This document shows, piece after piece, positions 1-10,069 of a stretch of DNA of 61,451 bases. The DNA is taken from contig CACMTN010000011.1 of NCBI GenBank assembly GCA_902616615.1, forward strand, positions 1-61,451, read 5' to 3'. The notes under the pieces were generated by a model. That model was not told the DNA's origin, ran no database searches, and was given only the letters and a program-made list of their open reading frames with translations. A program made the position numbers and the translations under genes. Positions within the stretch are counted from its first letter, which is position 1. Every line of letters starts with the position of its first letter. The DNA is from an uncultured SAR116 cluster alpha proteobacterium (GTDB taxonomy: Bacteria > Pseudomonadota > Alphaproteobacteria > Puniceispirillales > Marisalimonadaceae).

Positions 1-264
1 AATTCTAAAGATCTTATCAAATTGGAAAAAAAATTTATGGAACTTAATTGTACAAAAGTAATAATGCCTGAACATAATTGTCGAATAGGTAATCCTGCTA
101 TCTTGCCAAGAAATTATTTTAAAACTTTAAAAAGTCTCAAAGGTGATTTTGGTGCCAGATCACTAATTAAAAAAAAAGATATAATTACTCTTAAGACTGG
201 ATTTGGAACAATTTTTGATATTGATACAAAAGAAGAGCTAGCTAAAACAAAAGTAAATTATTAA
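1..264 (+). CDS. MocA-like molybdenum cofactor nucleotidyltransferase, C-terminal fragment
   Basis: Only the last 87 codons are in the window; the frame is open from base 1, so the gene starts upstream. The visible end carries the features of the MobA-like NTP-transferase family in its MocA branch: a G-N-P-A-x-L-P motif (residues about 28-34 of the fragment), then GDFGAR, then FDIDT just before the end. In MocA these belong to the enzyme that joins CMP to molybdopterin for xanthine-oxidase-type enzymes. A related family member (another sugar or cofactor nucleotidyltransferase) cannot be excluded without the N-terminal LAGG signature. It ends directly against the stop codon of the convergent typA, with no spacer. 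Confidence 0.7.
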   Translation, partial: NSKDLIKLEKKFMELNCTKVIMPEHNCRIGNPAILPRNYFKTLKSLKGDFGARSLIKKKDIITLKTGFGTIFDIDTKEELAKTKVNY

Positions 265-2109
265 TTAAGATGCGGCTCTTGCGGCTTTTTTTCTTTCATG
301 TTCTTTTAAAAATTTTTTTCTAATTCGAAGACTAATTGGCGTTACTTCAATGAGTTCATCTTCATTTATAAATTCCAATGCAAATTCTAAAGTAACATTA
401 ATAGGCGTTGTTAATAAGACGGCGTCGTCACTACCAGAAGCCCTTACATTTGTAAGTTGTTTACCTTTGAGAGGATTTACAACAAGATCATTACTTCTAC
501 TGTGAATACCAATGATCATCCCCTCATAAACATCAACTCCATTTTTAATTATCATTTTTCCTCTATCTTGAAGGTTAAATAATGCATATGGAAGAGCTTT
601 ACCTTGGGCAATTGAAATTAAGGCTCCATTTCTTCTTCCAGTCTGTAATCCCTCAATAAAAGGTCTATACTTATCAAATGTATGATACATTAGACCTGAT
701 CCAGAGGTTAAAGTTAAAAATTCTGTCCTAAAACCTATTAAACCTCTACTAGCAATACTATAATCTATACGAACTCTTCCTTTGCTATCTGGGACCATAT
801 CTATTAATTGAGCTTTTCTTTCACCTAATTTTTCCATTATTTTGCCCTGATGAATTTCTTCAATATCAATGGTTAAGTTTTCAAATGGCTCATTTTTAAC
901 ATTGTCTATAATTTTTGTAATAACTTCCGGAGATGAAACACCCATTTCAAAACCTTCTCTTCTCATATTCTCAATAAGAATAGATAAGTGAAGTTCACCA
1001 CGACCTAAAATTCTAAATTTATCTGGATTATCTGTATCTTCAACTCTTAATGCAACATTGGTTTTTAATTCTTGATGTAACCGTTCACGGATTGACCTAC
1101 TTGTTATTAATTTTCCTTCTTGGCCTGCAAATGGACTGTCATTTACTTGTATCATCATACTTATAGTAGGTTCATCTACGGACAACTTTTCTAATGCTTC
1201 AAACTTTCCAACTTCACAAATTGTATCAGAAATTTTTAGCTCTCCTAAGCCGCTTATTGCTACAATGTCTCCTGCATTAGCCTCATCAATTTCTTTCTTC
1301 TCTAGACCATGAAAATTCATTATTTGTAGAACTTTACCTTGACGAACATTTCCATTTTCATCTCCAATAGAAACGTTTTGACCCTTTTTTAAATGACCTC
1401 TTCTTATTCTTCCTGTTCCTATCAAACCAACATAACTAGAATAACTTAAAGCTGATATTTGCATTTGTAGATTACTATTTGGATCAACATTTGGGTAAGG
1501 AACTTTGTTTATGATGGTATCGAATAATGCATCCATATTAATTTTTTTATCTGTCAAATCATTAGTTGCCCATCCCTGAATTGCAGATGCATAAACTACA
1601 GGAAAATCAAGTTGTGTTTCATTAGCGCCTAATTTATCGAAAAGATCAAAAGTTTGGTCTAACACCCAGCCTGGCCTAGCTCCATCTCTGTCAACTTTAT
1701 TTATTACGACAATAGGACAGAGACCTGCTTCAAGAGCTTTTTTAGTAACAAAACTAGTTTGCGGCATAGGACCGTCAACAGCATCAACTAATAATAATAC
1801 AGAGTCTACCATAGATAAAACTCTTTCAACTTCACCACCAAAATCCGCATGACCTGGAGTGTCTACAATATTAATTCTCCATTCTTTCCATCTTAATCCT
1901 GTATTTTTTGATAAAATCGTTATGCCACGTTCTTTTTCTAAATCATTTGAATCCATTACTCTTTCAACTAATTCTGAATGAGCAGCAAATGTACCAGATT
2001 GTTGTAACAACGTATCAACTAAGGTTGTTTTACCATGATCAACGTGAGCAACAATGGCTATATTTCTAATTAATTTAATTTTCTCTTCTTCTAACATAAT
2101 ATTTTTCAT
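265..2109 (-). CDS. typA: Ribosome-associated GTPase TypA/BipA
   Basis: Full-length TypA (614 aa; the family is about 600-615). It is a translational GTPase related to EF-G that binds the ribosome and supports 50S assembly and growth under stress. Visible: the P-loop AHVDHGKTT at residues 21-29, the effector segment with [13 protein letters not shown] near residue 83, NKVD near residue 138, then the EF-G-like domains with [18 protein letters not shown] and the TypA-specific C-terminus ending in a basic [11 protein letters not shown] tail. A second in-frame ATG lies four codons in; the first is preferred because AAAGAA lies just upstream. A separate promoter-like element sits in the gap to the upstream RND gene, so it is probably transcribed on its own. 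Confidence 0.97.
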   Translation of the reverse strand: MKNIMLEEEKIKLIRNIAIVAHVDHGKTTLVDTLLQQSGTFAAHSELVERVMDSNDLEKERGITILSKNTGLRWKEWRINIVDTPGHADFGGEVERVLSMVDSVLLLVDAVDGPMPQTSFVTKKALEAGLCPIVVINKVDRDGARPGWVLDQTFDLFDKLGANETQLDFPVVYASAIQGWATNDLTDKKINMDALFDTIINKVPYPNVDPNSNLQMQISALSYSSYVGLIGTGRIRRGHLKKGQNVSIGDENGNVRQGKVLQIMNFHGLEKKEIDEANAGDIVAISGLGELKISDTICEVGKFEALEKLSVDEPTISMMIQVNDSPFAGQEGKLITSRSIRERLHQELKTNVALRVEDTDNPDKFRILGRGELHLSILIENMRREGFEMGVSSPEVITKIIDNVKNEPFENLTIDIEEIHQGKIMEKLGERKAQLIDMVPDSKGRVRIDYSIASRGLIGFRTEFLTLTSGSGLMYHTFDKYRPFIEGLQTGRRNGALISIAQGKALPYALFNLQDRGKMIIKNGVDVYEGMIIGIHSRSNDLVVNPLKGKQLTNVRASGSDDAVLLTTPINVTLEFALEFINEDELIEVTPISLRIRKKFLKEHERKKAARAAS

Positions 2110-2148
2110 TTTATTTCTTTAATTTTATTAAGATTTAACATAACGGTG

Positions 2149-2178
2149 CTTATAGCTTTTTATTAAGTCTTTTGTCAC
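2149..2178 (-). promoter_or_regulatory. Candidate sigma-70 promoter for typA
   Basis: On the minus strand GTGACA (2178-2173) and TATAAG (2154-2149) each match five of six positions of the -35 and -10 consensus and are separated by 18 bp. Transcription would begin near 2142, giving a leader of about 30 nt before typA. It lies in the 103-bp gap after the RND gene. It is a consensus match only; no transcript evidence is available. Confidence 0.45.
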
Positions 2179-2212
2179 TAAATAAAAATAAAGAGTTATA
2201 ATTTAGTTAGAA

Positions 2213-5200
2213 TTAAATAAATTCTTCTTGTTTGGTTTGAGATATTGGTTTTACTTTTTCGAATTTTAACGCTAAAGCAAGTAAAGGTGGAACTATAAGT
2301 AAAGTTAAAATAGCAGAGGTGGATAATCCTCCAAAAACAACAGTACCAATTCCACGATATAATTCTGAACCAGAACCAGGGAAAATTACAATTGGAATTA
2401 AACCAAACAAACTTGTCAAAGTTGACATAAAAATTGGTCTTATTCTATTTCTAGTAGCTTCTGTGATAGCTTTTGAAATTTTCATACTTTCATATCTAAT
2501 ATGCCAAAGAGTTTGCTCCACCATTAAGATAGAATTATTTACAACAATTCCAGTTAAGATTATAAAACCTAACATAGTTAGCATATCAAGTGATTGAGCA
2601 GAAAATTGATTTAAAACAACTAATCCCATAACACCTCCTGCACCCGCTATTGGAACAGTTATTACAATTACAAAAGGTAGGATAAATGACCTCATTAAAA
2701 CTGTAAGCAATAAGAAAATAACAAAAAGAGCAATTACTACGTTATTTTTCATTGCAATCCATGTTCGCTCTAATTCACTTGCTGCACCAGATAAGTTTAT
2801 TGAAATACCACTAGGCAAGTCTTTCATTAGAGGTTCAATTACTGAATTCTGCAATTTTAAAACAGCATCTTCTAAAGAAATACTGTCATGAGGACGTAGT
2901 TGTAATGTAATTACTCTTCTGCCTGACAACCTTTTTATTTGTTCAGGGACACCAATCAACTCAATCTCAGCGACTTGTGACAATCTTACTAATTCTCCTG
3001 TTTTTAGAATTAATGGTAAATTTTTTAAGTCATCTATTTTGTTGGTATTGGCTTTATTTGAAGTTAAAACTAGCTCAATTAACCTTCCTTCAAACGGTAT
3101 CTCCAAAACTCGTATTCCATCATTATAAACATCCAAAGATTGTGCTAAGTCTCTAGCTGTCATTCCAATGTCAGCTAATCTTTCAGGAACAGGTTTTATC
3201 ATCACTTGAGGAGACCCAGTTCCCATTTGAGGAACTGATCTAACTTGATGTCCATCTTTAGGCGGAAATTCACTCCTAACAATTCTAAAAATATTTTGTG
3301 CTGTTGGTTGTATTAAATCTAGTGAAGGTCCTGTAATTTCAAGTTTTATTACTCTAGATCCACCTACCGATCTTCCAAATAATGAAGCTTGTTGAGCAAA
3401 TGCTCTAGCACCTGGTTGTGATCTTACTGGTTTTGTAAGCACTGGTAAAATTTCTTTTACTCTTTCAGGATTTTCAGTAGCTGCTCCTGCAAATGCTCCA
3501 CCTGAATAAGCTACAAAGAAGAAACGTGAAATCTTTGGCTTTCCATAAGGACCGTCACTCTCAGCCTCCCAAAGTGGTTTTGCGGCTCTCTCCATAGCTC
3601 TAGATATTTCAACAGTTGATTCTTTGTTATACCCTGGTGGTACAATTATACGAGCAAATACAAAATTTCTATTCCCATCAGGCAAATAATCAAGTGGAGG
3701 AAGAAAAGACACTATTATTATACCAGCGGTTATTATCAAACAAAAAACAACAGTCAAACCAGATTTCAAAGTACTGGTTGACCAAGAAGCATATGTCTGT
3801 ATTGATTTTGAAAACTTACCTGCAAAGTTATCAATAAATTTAACTGAAAACCTTTTTTCTTCTTTTGCTTTAGATGTCTCTAATATTCTAGATGCTACAG
3901 TTGGTATTAATGTTATAGAAATTATAACTGAGATTAATACAGATACTGAAATTGCTATGCCTATATCTCTAAATAATTGTCCTACTGGTAAATCTAGTAA
4001 CAAAATTGGAATAAACACGACAACAGTAGTTAGAGCAGAACCTAGTATAGGGGGCCAAACTTGCTTTGAACCACTATATGAGGCCATGGCAGCAGACATA
4101 CCTGACTGCTTTAATCTATATATATTCTCTTGACTGACAATTGAAGCATCAACAACCATTCCAACAGCAAAAGCTAGTCCAGCCAACGATATAACGTTCA
4201 CTGAAAGACCCAACCACGAAATTGCTACAAATGTACCAATAACAGAAACTGGTATTGCTAACATAATTATAAATGTAGGCCTGAAGCTCCTTAAAAAAAG
4301 CATTAATATACATATTGCAAGTATTCCACCAATAATAATGTTTTGTTGAACTAATTTAATGGCAGCGTTTATATATACTGTTTCATCATAAACATTATTC
4401 AAAACAAGACCGTTTTCAGCAAGAATACCTTTGTTTAATTTATCAATTTCTGCCTTTAAATTTTTGATAATTTCAACAACGTTTGAATCAGGTTCTCTTA
4501 TTACAGCAAAAGTAATAGCATCCTGCCCATTTAATCTCCTAAAACTAGTAGGTTTTTTGTAAGACATATAAATTTTTGCTACATCTTCTAACTTAACATT
4601 TACGGGAATACCATCTAAACCCGTTTCGGATCGTAAAATTATATTTCTAGCAGTTTTAGGTGTATATGAAATAGCTTCAGCTCGAAGGGAATAAGTTCTT
4701 TTTCCTTCAATAATTTCTCCTGCAGTAACTTGTGCTGAACTTGCTCTTAGAGAATCCAATACAGCTGGTATTGAAATTGAATATTCAGCTAATTTATTTA
4801 TATCTAATGCTACTTTTAATTCTTTTCTTTGTCCTCCTCGAAATGTTATCTCTGATACACCCTCTATTCGTGATAATTTTTCTATAATTTCATATTCTAC
4901 AAAATCTCCTAAACTACCTAGATCCTGTACTTTAGATCCAGGTAATTTAATCATAGCTAACCTTGAAATTGGGCTATCATCTGAATTAGATGTCCGAACT
5001 GTTGGTCGTTTTGCGTCAAAAGGTAAACCATCAATTGAGGAAACTTTGCTCAAGAGTTGTACAAGTGCAATATCCATATCTTGACCAACAGAATATGTTA
5101 AAGTTACTCTTGCAGATCCAAAACGACTATCTGATTCAACCGTTTCAACACCATTAAGTGAACTAACCGCTAATTCAACCCTAGTAACAACTTCCCTTTC

Positions 5201-5380
5201 AACATCTTTAGGAGAAGCACCTGGCCATGAAACTCTGACCTGTAAAACTGGTTTGTCTATGTCAGGTGTCATTTGAATTGGTATTTTTTGTAAAGAAACA
5301 AAACCAAATGCAATAATAAGAAAAACCATTGCAGCAACTGCTATAGGTTGTTTAATTGCAAATTTGATTAAATTATCCAT
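2213..5380 (-). CDS. RND-family efflux permease (AcrB/MdtB-like)
   Basis: The 1055-residue length and layout fit an inner-membrane resistance-nodulation-division pump. There is an N-terminal helix after MDNLIKFAIKQP, a large periplasmic loop, a bundle of helices from about residue 335, a second periplasmic domain, and a second helix bundle from about residue 855. The TM4 proton-relay signature is visible near residue 410 as AVGMVVDASIVSQENIYR, with the acidic residue and EN in place. It would use proton-motive force to extrude hydrophobic or amphiphilic compounds with the adaptor encoded just upstream. No TolC-type outer-membrane channel gene lies beside it, so a shared channel elsewhere is likely. 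Substrate cannot be read from the sequence. Confidence 0.93.
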   Translation of the reverse strand: MDNLIKFAIKQPIAVAAMVFLIIAFGFVSLQKIPIQMTPDIDKPVLQVRVSWPGASPKDVEREVVTRVELAVSSLNGVETVESDSRFGSARVTLTYSVGQDMDIALVQLLSKVSSIDGLPFDAKRPTVRTSNSDDSPISRLAMIKLPGSKVQDLGSLGDFVEYEIIEKLSRIEGVSEITFRGGQRKELKVALDINKLAEYSISIPAVLDSLRASSAQVTAGEIIEGKRTYSLRAEAISYTPKTARNIILRSETGLDGIPVNVKLEDVAKIYMSYKKPTSFRRLNGQDAITFAVIREPDSNVVEIIKNLKAEIDKLNKGILAENGLVLNNVYDETVYINAAIKLVQQNIIIGGILAICILMLFLRSFRPTFIIMLAIPVSVIGTFVAISWLGLSVNVISLAGLAFAVGMVVDASIVSQENIYRLKQSGMSAAMASYSGSKQVWPPILGSALTTVVVFIPILLLDLPVGQLFRDIGIAISVSVLISVIISITLIPTVASRILETSKAKEEKRFSVKFIDNFAGKFSKSIQTYASWSTSTLKSGLTVVFCLIITAGIIIVSFLPPLDYLPDGNRNFVFARIIVPPGYNKESTVEISRAMERAAKPLWEAESDGPYGKPKISRFFFVAYSGGAFAGAATENPERVKEILPVLTKPVRSQPGARAFAQQASLFGRSVGGSRVIKLEITGPSLDLIQPTAQNIFRIVRSEFPPKDGHQVRSVPQMGTGSPQVMIKPVPERLADIGMTARDLAQSLDVYNDGIRVLEIPFEGRLIELVLTSNKANTNKIDDLKNLPLILKTGELVRLSQVAEIELIGVPEQIKRLSGRRVITLQLRPHDSISLEDAVLKLQNSVIEPLMKDLPSGISINLSGAASELERTWIAMKNNVVIALFVIFLLLTVLMRSFILPFVIVITVPIAGAGGVMGLVVLNQFSAQSLDMLTMLGFIILTGIVVNNSILMVEQTLWHIRYESMKISKAITEATRNRIRPIFMSTLTSLFGLIPIVIFPGSGSELYRGIGTVVFGGLSTSAILTLLIVPPLLALALKFEKVKPISQTKQEEFI

Positions 5381-5401
5381 ACTTTATGATTAAATTTTTG
5401 A

Positions 5402-6520
5402 TTAATGTTTTTGTCTTTTTAATTTAATTGCTTGGTTTGGCCTTAAATTTTCGTTTCCCTTCACCACTACTAACTGGCCTTCTTCTAAACCTTTTAAAAT
5501 CTCTATTTTATCTCCAAAAGATACTCCACTTTGAATGAATTTCTGTTTGGCCAAGCCTTTATCAAAAATATACACAATTTGTTTATTAGCTGATGGTATT
5601 AGTGCATCTTTTGGTATAAGCAACCTTGGCTTAATGTGTCCAAAAGGTATATACAAAGAAAATCTAGTACCAGAAGCATTAATATTGGTTGGCAAATCTT
5701 TATTCAAACTTATTCTAAGTTTCCTAGTTCCAGTTCTAACATTCTCTATATTGACTATACCCCGTACTTTTCCAATAAACTTAGCTTGTTTGCTAAGAAT
5801 ATCTACTTTTGAACCTATTTTAACCTCTGAAGCTATATCAGACCTTAAATCAGTTTCTATTTCTTTAAATTGAGAATTCAGAATTGATGCTAAAATTTTA
5901 CCTTTTGATGTTAATGCACCAACTTGTGCATCTATATTGACAATGTTTCCATCAATTGGTGATAAAATTTTAGAAAAACTCAGATTTTCTTTATTTTCAC
6001 TAAGTAAAATTTCAAGTCTTTTAATGTTATATTTTCTTTGAGCAATTTGCTGTTGATTATCAAGAAGTAAAATATTAATGCTATCTAAGTTGTCTTGAGT
6101 AATAATATTTTTTTTTTTAAGATTTTTAGCATTTTGAACTTTAGAGAGCCTTAATGATAGTTTTTTTTCTAAAATATCAAGTGTCTGTCTTTCATATCTC
6201 ATTTCAGCAGAAATTTGTTCTATGTTTCTCAAAATATCTTTTGAATCAAGAGTAAATAAAACATCATTTTTTTTTACATTATCTCCAATTTTAAAGTGAA
6301 TTTTTAAAATTTCCTGATTAATTTTCGAAGAAATGATAGTTGGATTAACAGCAACTAATCTTCCTATAGACTCGGTCTTTTCTGCTATATCAAAATATTG
6401 AACTTTGGCAACCTTTACTAGAGAGGCTCTTTTACCCTTGTTCTTAAAAGATGACTGAGCAGACAAAGGAAGTGAAATAAAAATTGATAAACTAACTAAA
6501 ATAACGATTAAAATTTTCAT
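5402..6520 (-). CDS. RND efflux periplasmic adaptor (membrane fusion protein)
   Basis: This 372-residue protein begins with a signal peptide (residues about 1-21, ending LSAQS). It then shows the layout of HlyD/AcrA adaptors: a first lipoyl half (IIGSSKI-like segment then INQEILKIHFKIGDNVKKND, about 65-90), a coiled-coil hairpin rich in Lys, Glu and Asn (about 95-180), the second lipoyl half (ILSPIDGNIVNIDAQVG), a beta-barrel, and a C-terminal region with VVVKGNENLRPNQ. It lies 21 bp upstream of the RND permease on the same strand, so the two form one efflux operon. The acidic/basic coiled-coil is longer in charged residues than average but otherwise normal. Confidence 0.92.
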   Translation of the reverse strand: MKILIVILVSLSIFISLPLSAQSSFKNKGKRASLVKVAKVQYFDIAEKTESIGRLVAVNPTIISSKINQEILKIHFKIGDNVKKNDVLFTLDSKDILRNIEQISAEMRYERQTLDILEKKLSLRLSKVQNAKNLKKKNIITQDNLDSINILLLDNQQQIAQRKYNIKRLEILLSENKENLSFSKILSPIDGNIVNIDAQVGALTSKGKILASILNSQFKEIETDLRSDIASEVKIGSKVDILSKQAKFIGKVRGIVNIENVRTGTRKLRISLNKDLPTNINASGTRFSLYIPFGHIKPRLLIPKDALIPSANKQIVYIFDKGLAKQKFIQSGVSFGDKIEILKGLEEGQLVVVKGNENLRPNQAIKLKRQKH

Positions 6521-6548
6521 TTTTTTCTAGATCTATACAAATATTTTG

Positions 6549-8159
6549 TTAAAGTTGAGGACCTGAAGCTAGCAATTTTTTTCCATGGTCATTATCACAG
6601 AATTTTTGAAAATTATTAATAAATAATTGTGCTAATTCTTTAGCTTTTATTTCCCATTCATAGTTGTTTTTCCATGTTGATCTAGGATCTAACAAATTAG
6701 ATTGAATATTTTTAATACTTTTAGGAATTGCTAAATTAAAATATGGTATTATCTCCATTTCAGTGTCATTTATTTCGTCATTTAAAATTGCATCAATGAT
6801 TGACCTAGTGTCTTTTAATGAAATTCTATTACCTTGACCATTCCAACCTGTATTGACCAAAAAAACTTTAGAGTTAGAAACTTTCATTTTTTTTGACAAT
6901 ACATTTGAATATTTTGTTGGATGTAACATTAAAAAAGCAGCACCATAGCATGCAGAAAATGTTGGCTGCGGTTCGGTTACTCCTCTTTCAGTGCCAGCTG
7001 TTTTTGCAGTAAATCCAGATAGAAAATGATATTCGGCTTGATCATAAGTAAGTTTTGATACAGGAGGAAGAACCCCAAAAGCATCAGCTGCTAAAAATAT
7101 AATTTTACTTGCGTGTGTGCCTTTTGATATAGGCTTAACAATGTTATCAATATGATATATTGGGTATGATACCCTTGTGTTTTGTGTAACTGATGTGTCA
7201 AAATAATCAACAATACCTTCATCATTTACACTTACATTTTCTAGTAAAGCATCTCTTTTTATTGCTTTATAAATATCAGGTTCTTTATTCTTATCAAGTT
7301 CAATAGTTTTTGCATAACATCCTCCTTCAAAATTAAAGACACCTTCTTCGTCCCAGCCGTGTTCATCATCACCTATTAGTTGTCTCTTAGGATCAGTTGA
7401 TAAAGTTGTTTTTCCAGTTCCTGACAAGCCAAAGAATAATGCTACTGAGCCATTTTCTCCTTTATTTGCTGAGCAATGCATAGATGCTATATTTTTTTGT
7501 GGTAAAAGGTAATTCATTACAGAGAACATACCTTTTTTCATTTCACCACCATACCAACTTCCACCAATAATTTGAATTTTATCAGTTAGATTAAAAGCAA
7601 TGAATGTTTCGGAATTTAAACCTTGTTCCTTAAATTTTTGATTTACAGCTTTTGATCCATTCAAAACATGAAAGTCTGGCTCAAAATTATCGAGTTCTTC
7701 TATTGTCGGTCTAATAAACATATTTTTAACAAAATGTGCTTGCCACGCTACCTCCATTATAAACCTTACTCTAAGACAAGTATCCTTGTTCGCACCACAA
7801 AATGCATCAATAACATAAAGTTTTTTATTCGAAAGTTGCTTGCTGACAATTTTATAGAGATGATCCCAAACATTTTTATTAATTGGTTTATTATCATTTT
7901 TTGAAGTTTCTGTGGTCCACCATAAGTTATCTTCTGTTGTTTCATCTTTTAATATATACTTATCCTTAGGGGATCTGCCGGTATAAACACCAGTCATTAC
8001 ATTTACAGCTCCATTCTTAGTATTTTGAACCTTCTCAAAACCTGATAATCTTTCATCATTTTCTTCATTATAGAGATGATCATAAGATGGATTATAAATA
8101 ATTTCAGAAATATTATTTATTCCAATGTTAGCTAATTGTTTTTTTAGTTTTATATTCAT
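6549..8159 (-). CDS. pckA: Phosphoenolpyruvate carboxykinase (ATP)
   Basis: ATP-type PEPCK of normal length (536 aa). It converts oxaloacetate and ATP to phosphoenolpyruvate, the entry to gluconeogenesis from organic acids. Visible: [14 protein letters not shown] near residue 55, the kinase-1a P-loop [14 protein letters not shown] near residue 245, the metal-binding IGDDEHGW directly after it, and the [18 protein letters not shown] segment near residue 395. The gene makes sense beside the propionate and acetate activation genes further along, because a cell living on C2/C3 acids needs it to make sugars. It is divergent from the FAD monooxygenase. The usual alphaproteobacterial ChvG/ChvI neighbours are not here. 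Confidence 0.97.
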   Translation of the reverse strand: MNIKLKKQLANIGINNISEIIYNPSYDHLYNEENDERLSGFEKVQNTKNGAVNVMTGVYTGRSPKDKYILKDETTEDNLWWTTETSKNDNKPINKNVWDHLYKIVSKQLSNKKLYVIDAFCGANKDTCLRVRFIMEVAWQAHFVKNMFIRPTIEELDNFEPDFHVLNGSKAVNQKFKEQGLNSETFIAFNLTDKIQIIGGSWYGGEMKKGMFSVMNYLLPQKNIASMHCSANKGENGSVALFFGLSGTGKTTLSTDPKRQLIGDDEHGWDEEGVFNFEGGCYAKTIELDKNKEPDIYKAIKRDALLENVSVNDEGIVDYFDTSVTQNTRVSYPIYHIDNIVKPISKGTHASKIIFLAADAFGVLPPVSKLTYDQAEYHFLSGFTAKTAGTERGVTEPQPTFSACYGAAFLMLHPTKYSNVLSKKMKVSNSKVFLVNTGWNGQGNRISLKDTRSIIDAILNDEINDTEMEIIPYFNLAIPKSIKNIQSNLLDPRSTWKNNYEWEIKAKELAQLFINNFQKFCDNDHGKKLLASGPQL

Positions 8160-8207
8160 AAAATTCTCAAAATTTAATTATATGCAAAGATCAATGTTTA
8201 GAATTTT

Positions 8208-8221
8208 TTGTTATAATACAA
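8208..8221. promoter_or_regulatory. Palindrome with TATAAT core between pckA and monooxygenase
   Basis: The 214-bp divergent gap 8160-8373 holds a 14-bp inverted repeat with TTGT/ACAA arms around TATAAT. It is placed so that its minus-strand TATTAT could act as a -10 for pckA with a leader of about 45 nt. A second TATAAT at 8344-8349, 24 nt before the monooxygenase ATG, is a plausible -10 for that gene. No -35 matches are convincing and the region is very AT-rich, so both calls are weak. Confidence 0.25.
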
Positions 8222-8373
8222 GTTATTTATAGATAATAATACTGTTTTAAAAAATAAAAATTAAAGATGTAAAATATCAGTTTTTCTAATATATTAGCCA
8301 TATATTATTATTTAATATTTTTATTTCAAGGTTTAATTCTAATTATAATTTATAGTGTGAAGTTTAATATAAG

Positions 8374-9489
8374 ATGGAAAAACAATTAACTATAATTGGT
8401 GGCGGATTTTCTTCTTGGATAGCCGCTAGTATTTTTGCTGATAGAGGTTATTCTGTTAATGTTTTTGAAGGAGAAAATAAAAGTTTTGGGTCCCAACAGA
8501 TTACCCCCAATGGTTGGGAAGCATTATCAAAACTTATGGAATTGAAAAATATTCAAAATTACTTTGAACCATTTTATAATATTTATATAAAAAAATTAAA
8601 TTCAAATAATAATTTAGAAATTTTATTCCATCATGATTTAGTAGAACAAAATCTCAATTATGGTTCTTTTGAAAGAAAAACTATGATTAATTATTTCAAA
8701 AATAATGCACTTAAAAATGGTACAATCAAAATAATTAATTCTACTGTAGCAAATATAGTTTCAAATAATAACTATAATGAATTAATTGACGACAAAGGAC
8801 AGATCTTTAAAGCTAATTTAATTATTGGTTCTGATGGTATTGATGGTGTTAGTAGAAAATTTGTAGTTGGATCAAGTAGTTGTATAAAAAAGAAAAAAAT
8901 ATATAGAACAGTCTCATTTAAAGATAGTGCCTACAATTTATCAAAAACAATTTTACAAGTACTAATCCATGAAAGTGGTTATTACGTAATTTATCCCACA
9001 ATTATAAACAATAAAAAAGCAACTAATTATATTTTTGTCCCGCAAAATAATGAGACTGGTCTACCAACTTTAAATAACAAAATTTTAAATTATCTCATTC
9101 CTGAAGATTTAGAATGGATAATAACATATGCTTCATTTAATGATGGCGAAAAAACTTCAATTTATAAGAATGGAATATTTTTATTTGGTGATGCTGCTTT
9201 TGCAATACCGCCACATACTGCACAAGCAGGCAACCAAATATTAGAGGATGCAGCTTACATAAAAAAATTATTAGATAAAAATTATAATTTTTATGAAACA
9301 GTAAATATGTTTGCTAAAGAAAGATATCTAAAGAAAGATTTGTTGGCCAATAAATCAAAAATGGTTGGTGAAATACTTAATGCTCAAAATATCGCTAAAT
9401 CTTTTAGAGATTTTAGCTTAAAGTTAAATGGTAATGATTTGTTTGATAATATTTTGAGCCCTATTTGGACAATAGAAAATTATGAATAA
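8374..9489 (+). CDS. FAD-dependent monooxygenase (aromatic hydroxylase type)
   Basis: This 371-residue flavoprotein belongs to the PHBH/salicylate-hydroxylase (FAD_binding_3) class. A dinucleotide-binding IIGGGFSSWIAAS opens the protein (residues 7-19). A GSDGIDGVSRKF segment near 152-163 corresponds to the DG motif, and LFGDAAFAIPPHTAQAG near 269-285 is the GD motif that holds the FAD ribityl chain. Such enzymes use NAD(P)H and O2 to hydroxylate aromatic or related substrates. The substrate cannot be told, and some family members are epoxidases or act on quinone precursors. Its last codons overlap the next gene by 8 bp, implying translational coupling to a glutathione peroxidase. Confidence 0.85.
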   Translation: MEKQLTIIGGGFSSWIAASIFADRGYSVNVFEGENKSFGSQQITPNGWEALSKLMELKNIQNYFEPFYNIYIKKLNSNNNLEILFHHDLVEQNLNYGSFERKTMINYFKNNALKNGTIKIINSTVANIVSNNNYNELIDDKGQIFKANLIIGSDGIDGVSRKFVVGSSSCIKKKKIYRTVSFKDSAYNLSKTILQVLIHESGYYVIYPTIINNKKATNYIFVPQNNETGLPTLNNKILNYLIPEDLEWIITYASFNDGEKTSIYKNGIFLFGDAAFAIPPHTAQAGNQILEDAAYIKKLLDKNYNFYETVNMFAKERYLKKDLLANKSKMVGEILNAQNIAKSFRDFSLKLNGNDLFDNILSPIWTIENYE

Positions 9490-10024
9490 AATTTTAATCT
9501 ATATAATGGTGATGATAGGAGTATCAATGACTTCTGAAATTAAAGCAAACGTGTATCAATTTAATTTTAATTCAATAGACGGAAATGAAATTAATTTAGA
9601 TGATTTCAAAGGTAAACCTATATTAATTGTTAATACAGCTTCGCTTTGTGGCTTTACGTACCAGTATAGCGATATTGAAACTCTTCATCAGAAGTATAGG
9701 AAAAACGGACTAATTATTATTGGAATACCCTCTAATGACTTTGGAAATCAGGAATTATCATCAAATCAAAAGGTCAAAGAATTTTGTACCACAAATTTTG
9801 ATGTCTCTTTCATACTTACCGAAATAACTAATATAAAAGGGGAGAGAGGACACCCTTTTTTTAAATGGATAAAAAAAGAAGCCGGATTTTTAGCTTTCCC
9901 AAAATGGAATTTTTATAAATATCTTATAAATAAGGAAGGTTTGTTAGTTAAATGGTATGCTAGCACTACTAGACCAAACTCAAATAAAATTATAACAGAT
10001 ATTGAAGACGTAATTTTAAAATAA
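9482..10024 (+). CDS. Exported glutathione-peroxidase-family protein (Cys type)
   Basis: This thioredoxin-fold peroxidase has 180 residues. An N-terminal hydrophobic stretch (about 3-17) and a possible cut after IKA (residue about 22) suggest export to the periplasm, which is uncommon for the family. The peroxidatic cysteine is C56 in TASLCGFTYQY, where selenocysteine stands in animal enzymes. The FPKWNFYKY segment supplies the Trp and Asn of the active site. The usual NQF reads NDF (IPSNDFGNQE), so the tetrad glutamine is replaced. Members usually reduce hydroperoxides with thioredoxin or glutathione. The 8-bp overlap with the upstream flavin monooxygenase suggests a linked job, perhaps removing leaked peroxide, but that is inference. 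Confidence 0.9.
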   Translation: MNKILIYIMVMIGVSMTSEIKANVYQFNFNSIDGNEINLDDFKGKPILIVNTASLCGFTYQYSDIETLHQKYRKNGLIIIGIPSNDFGNQELSSNQKVKEFCTTNFDVSFILTEITNIKGERGHPFFKWIKKEAGFLAFPKWNFYKYLINKEGLLVKWYASTTRPNSNKIITDIEDVILK

Positions 10025-10050
10025 AAAAAACCATCTTTCGATGGTTTTTT
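10025..10050. terminator. Bidirectional intrinsic terminator between gpx and the BI-1 gene
   Basis: An 11-bp perfect inverted repeat (10025-10035 and 10040-10050; GC core CCATC/GATGG) closes a 4-nt TTTC loop. A-runs and T-runs flank it, so it yields a hairpin plus U-tract in both directions. It starts at the gpx stop codon and lies 20 bp from the end of the convergent membrane-protein gene. It is the only classical terminator found between convergent genes in this window. Confidence 0.85.
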
Positions 10051-10069
10051 CAAGTCAATTTAATAAAAC

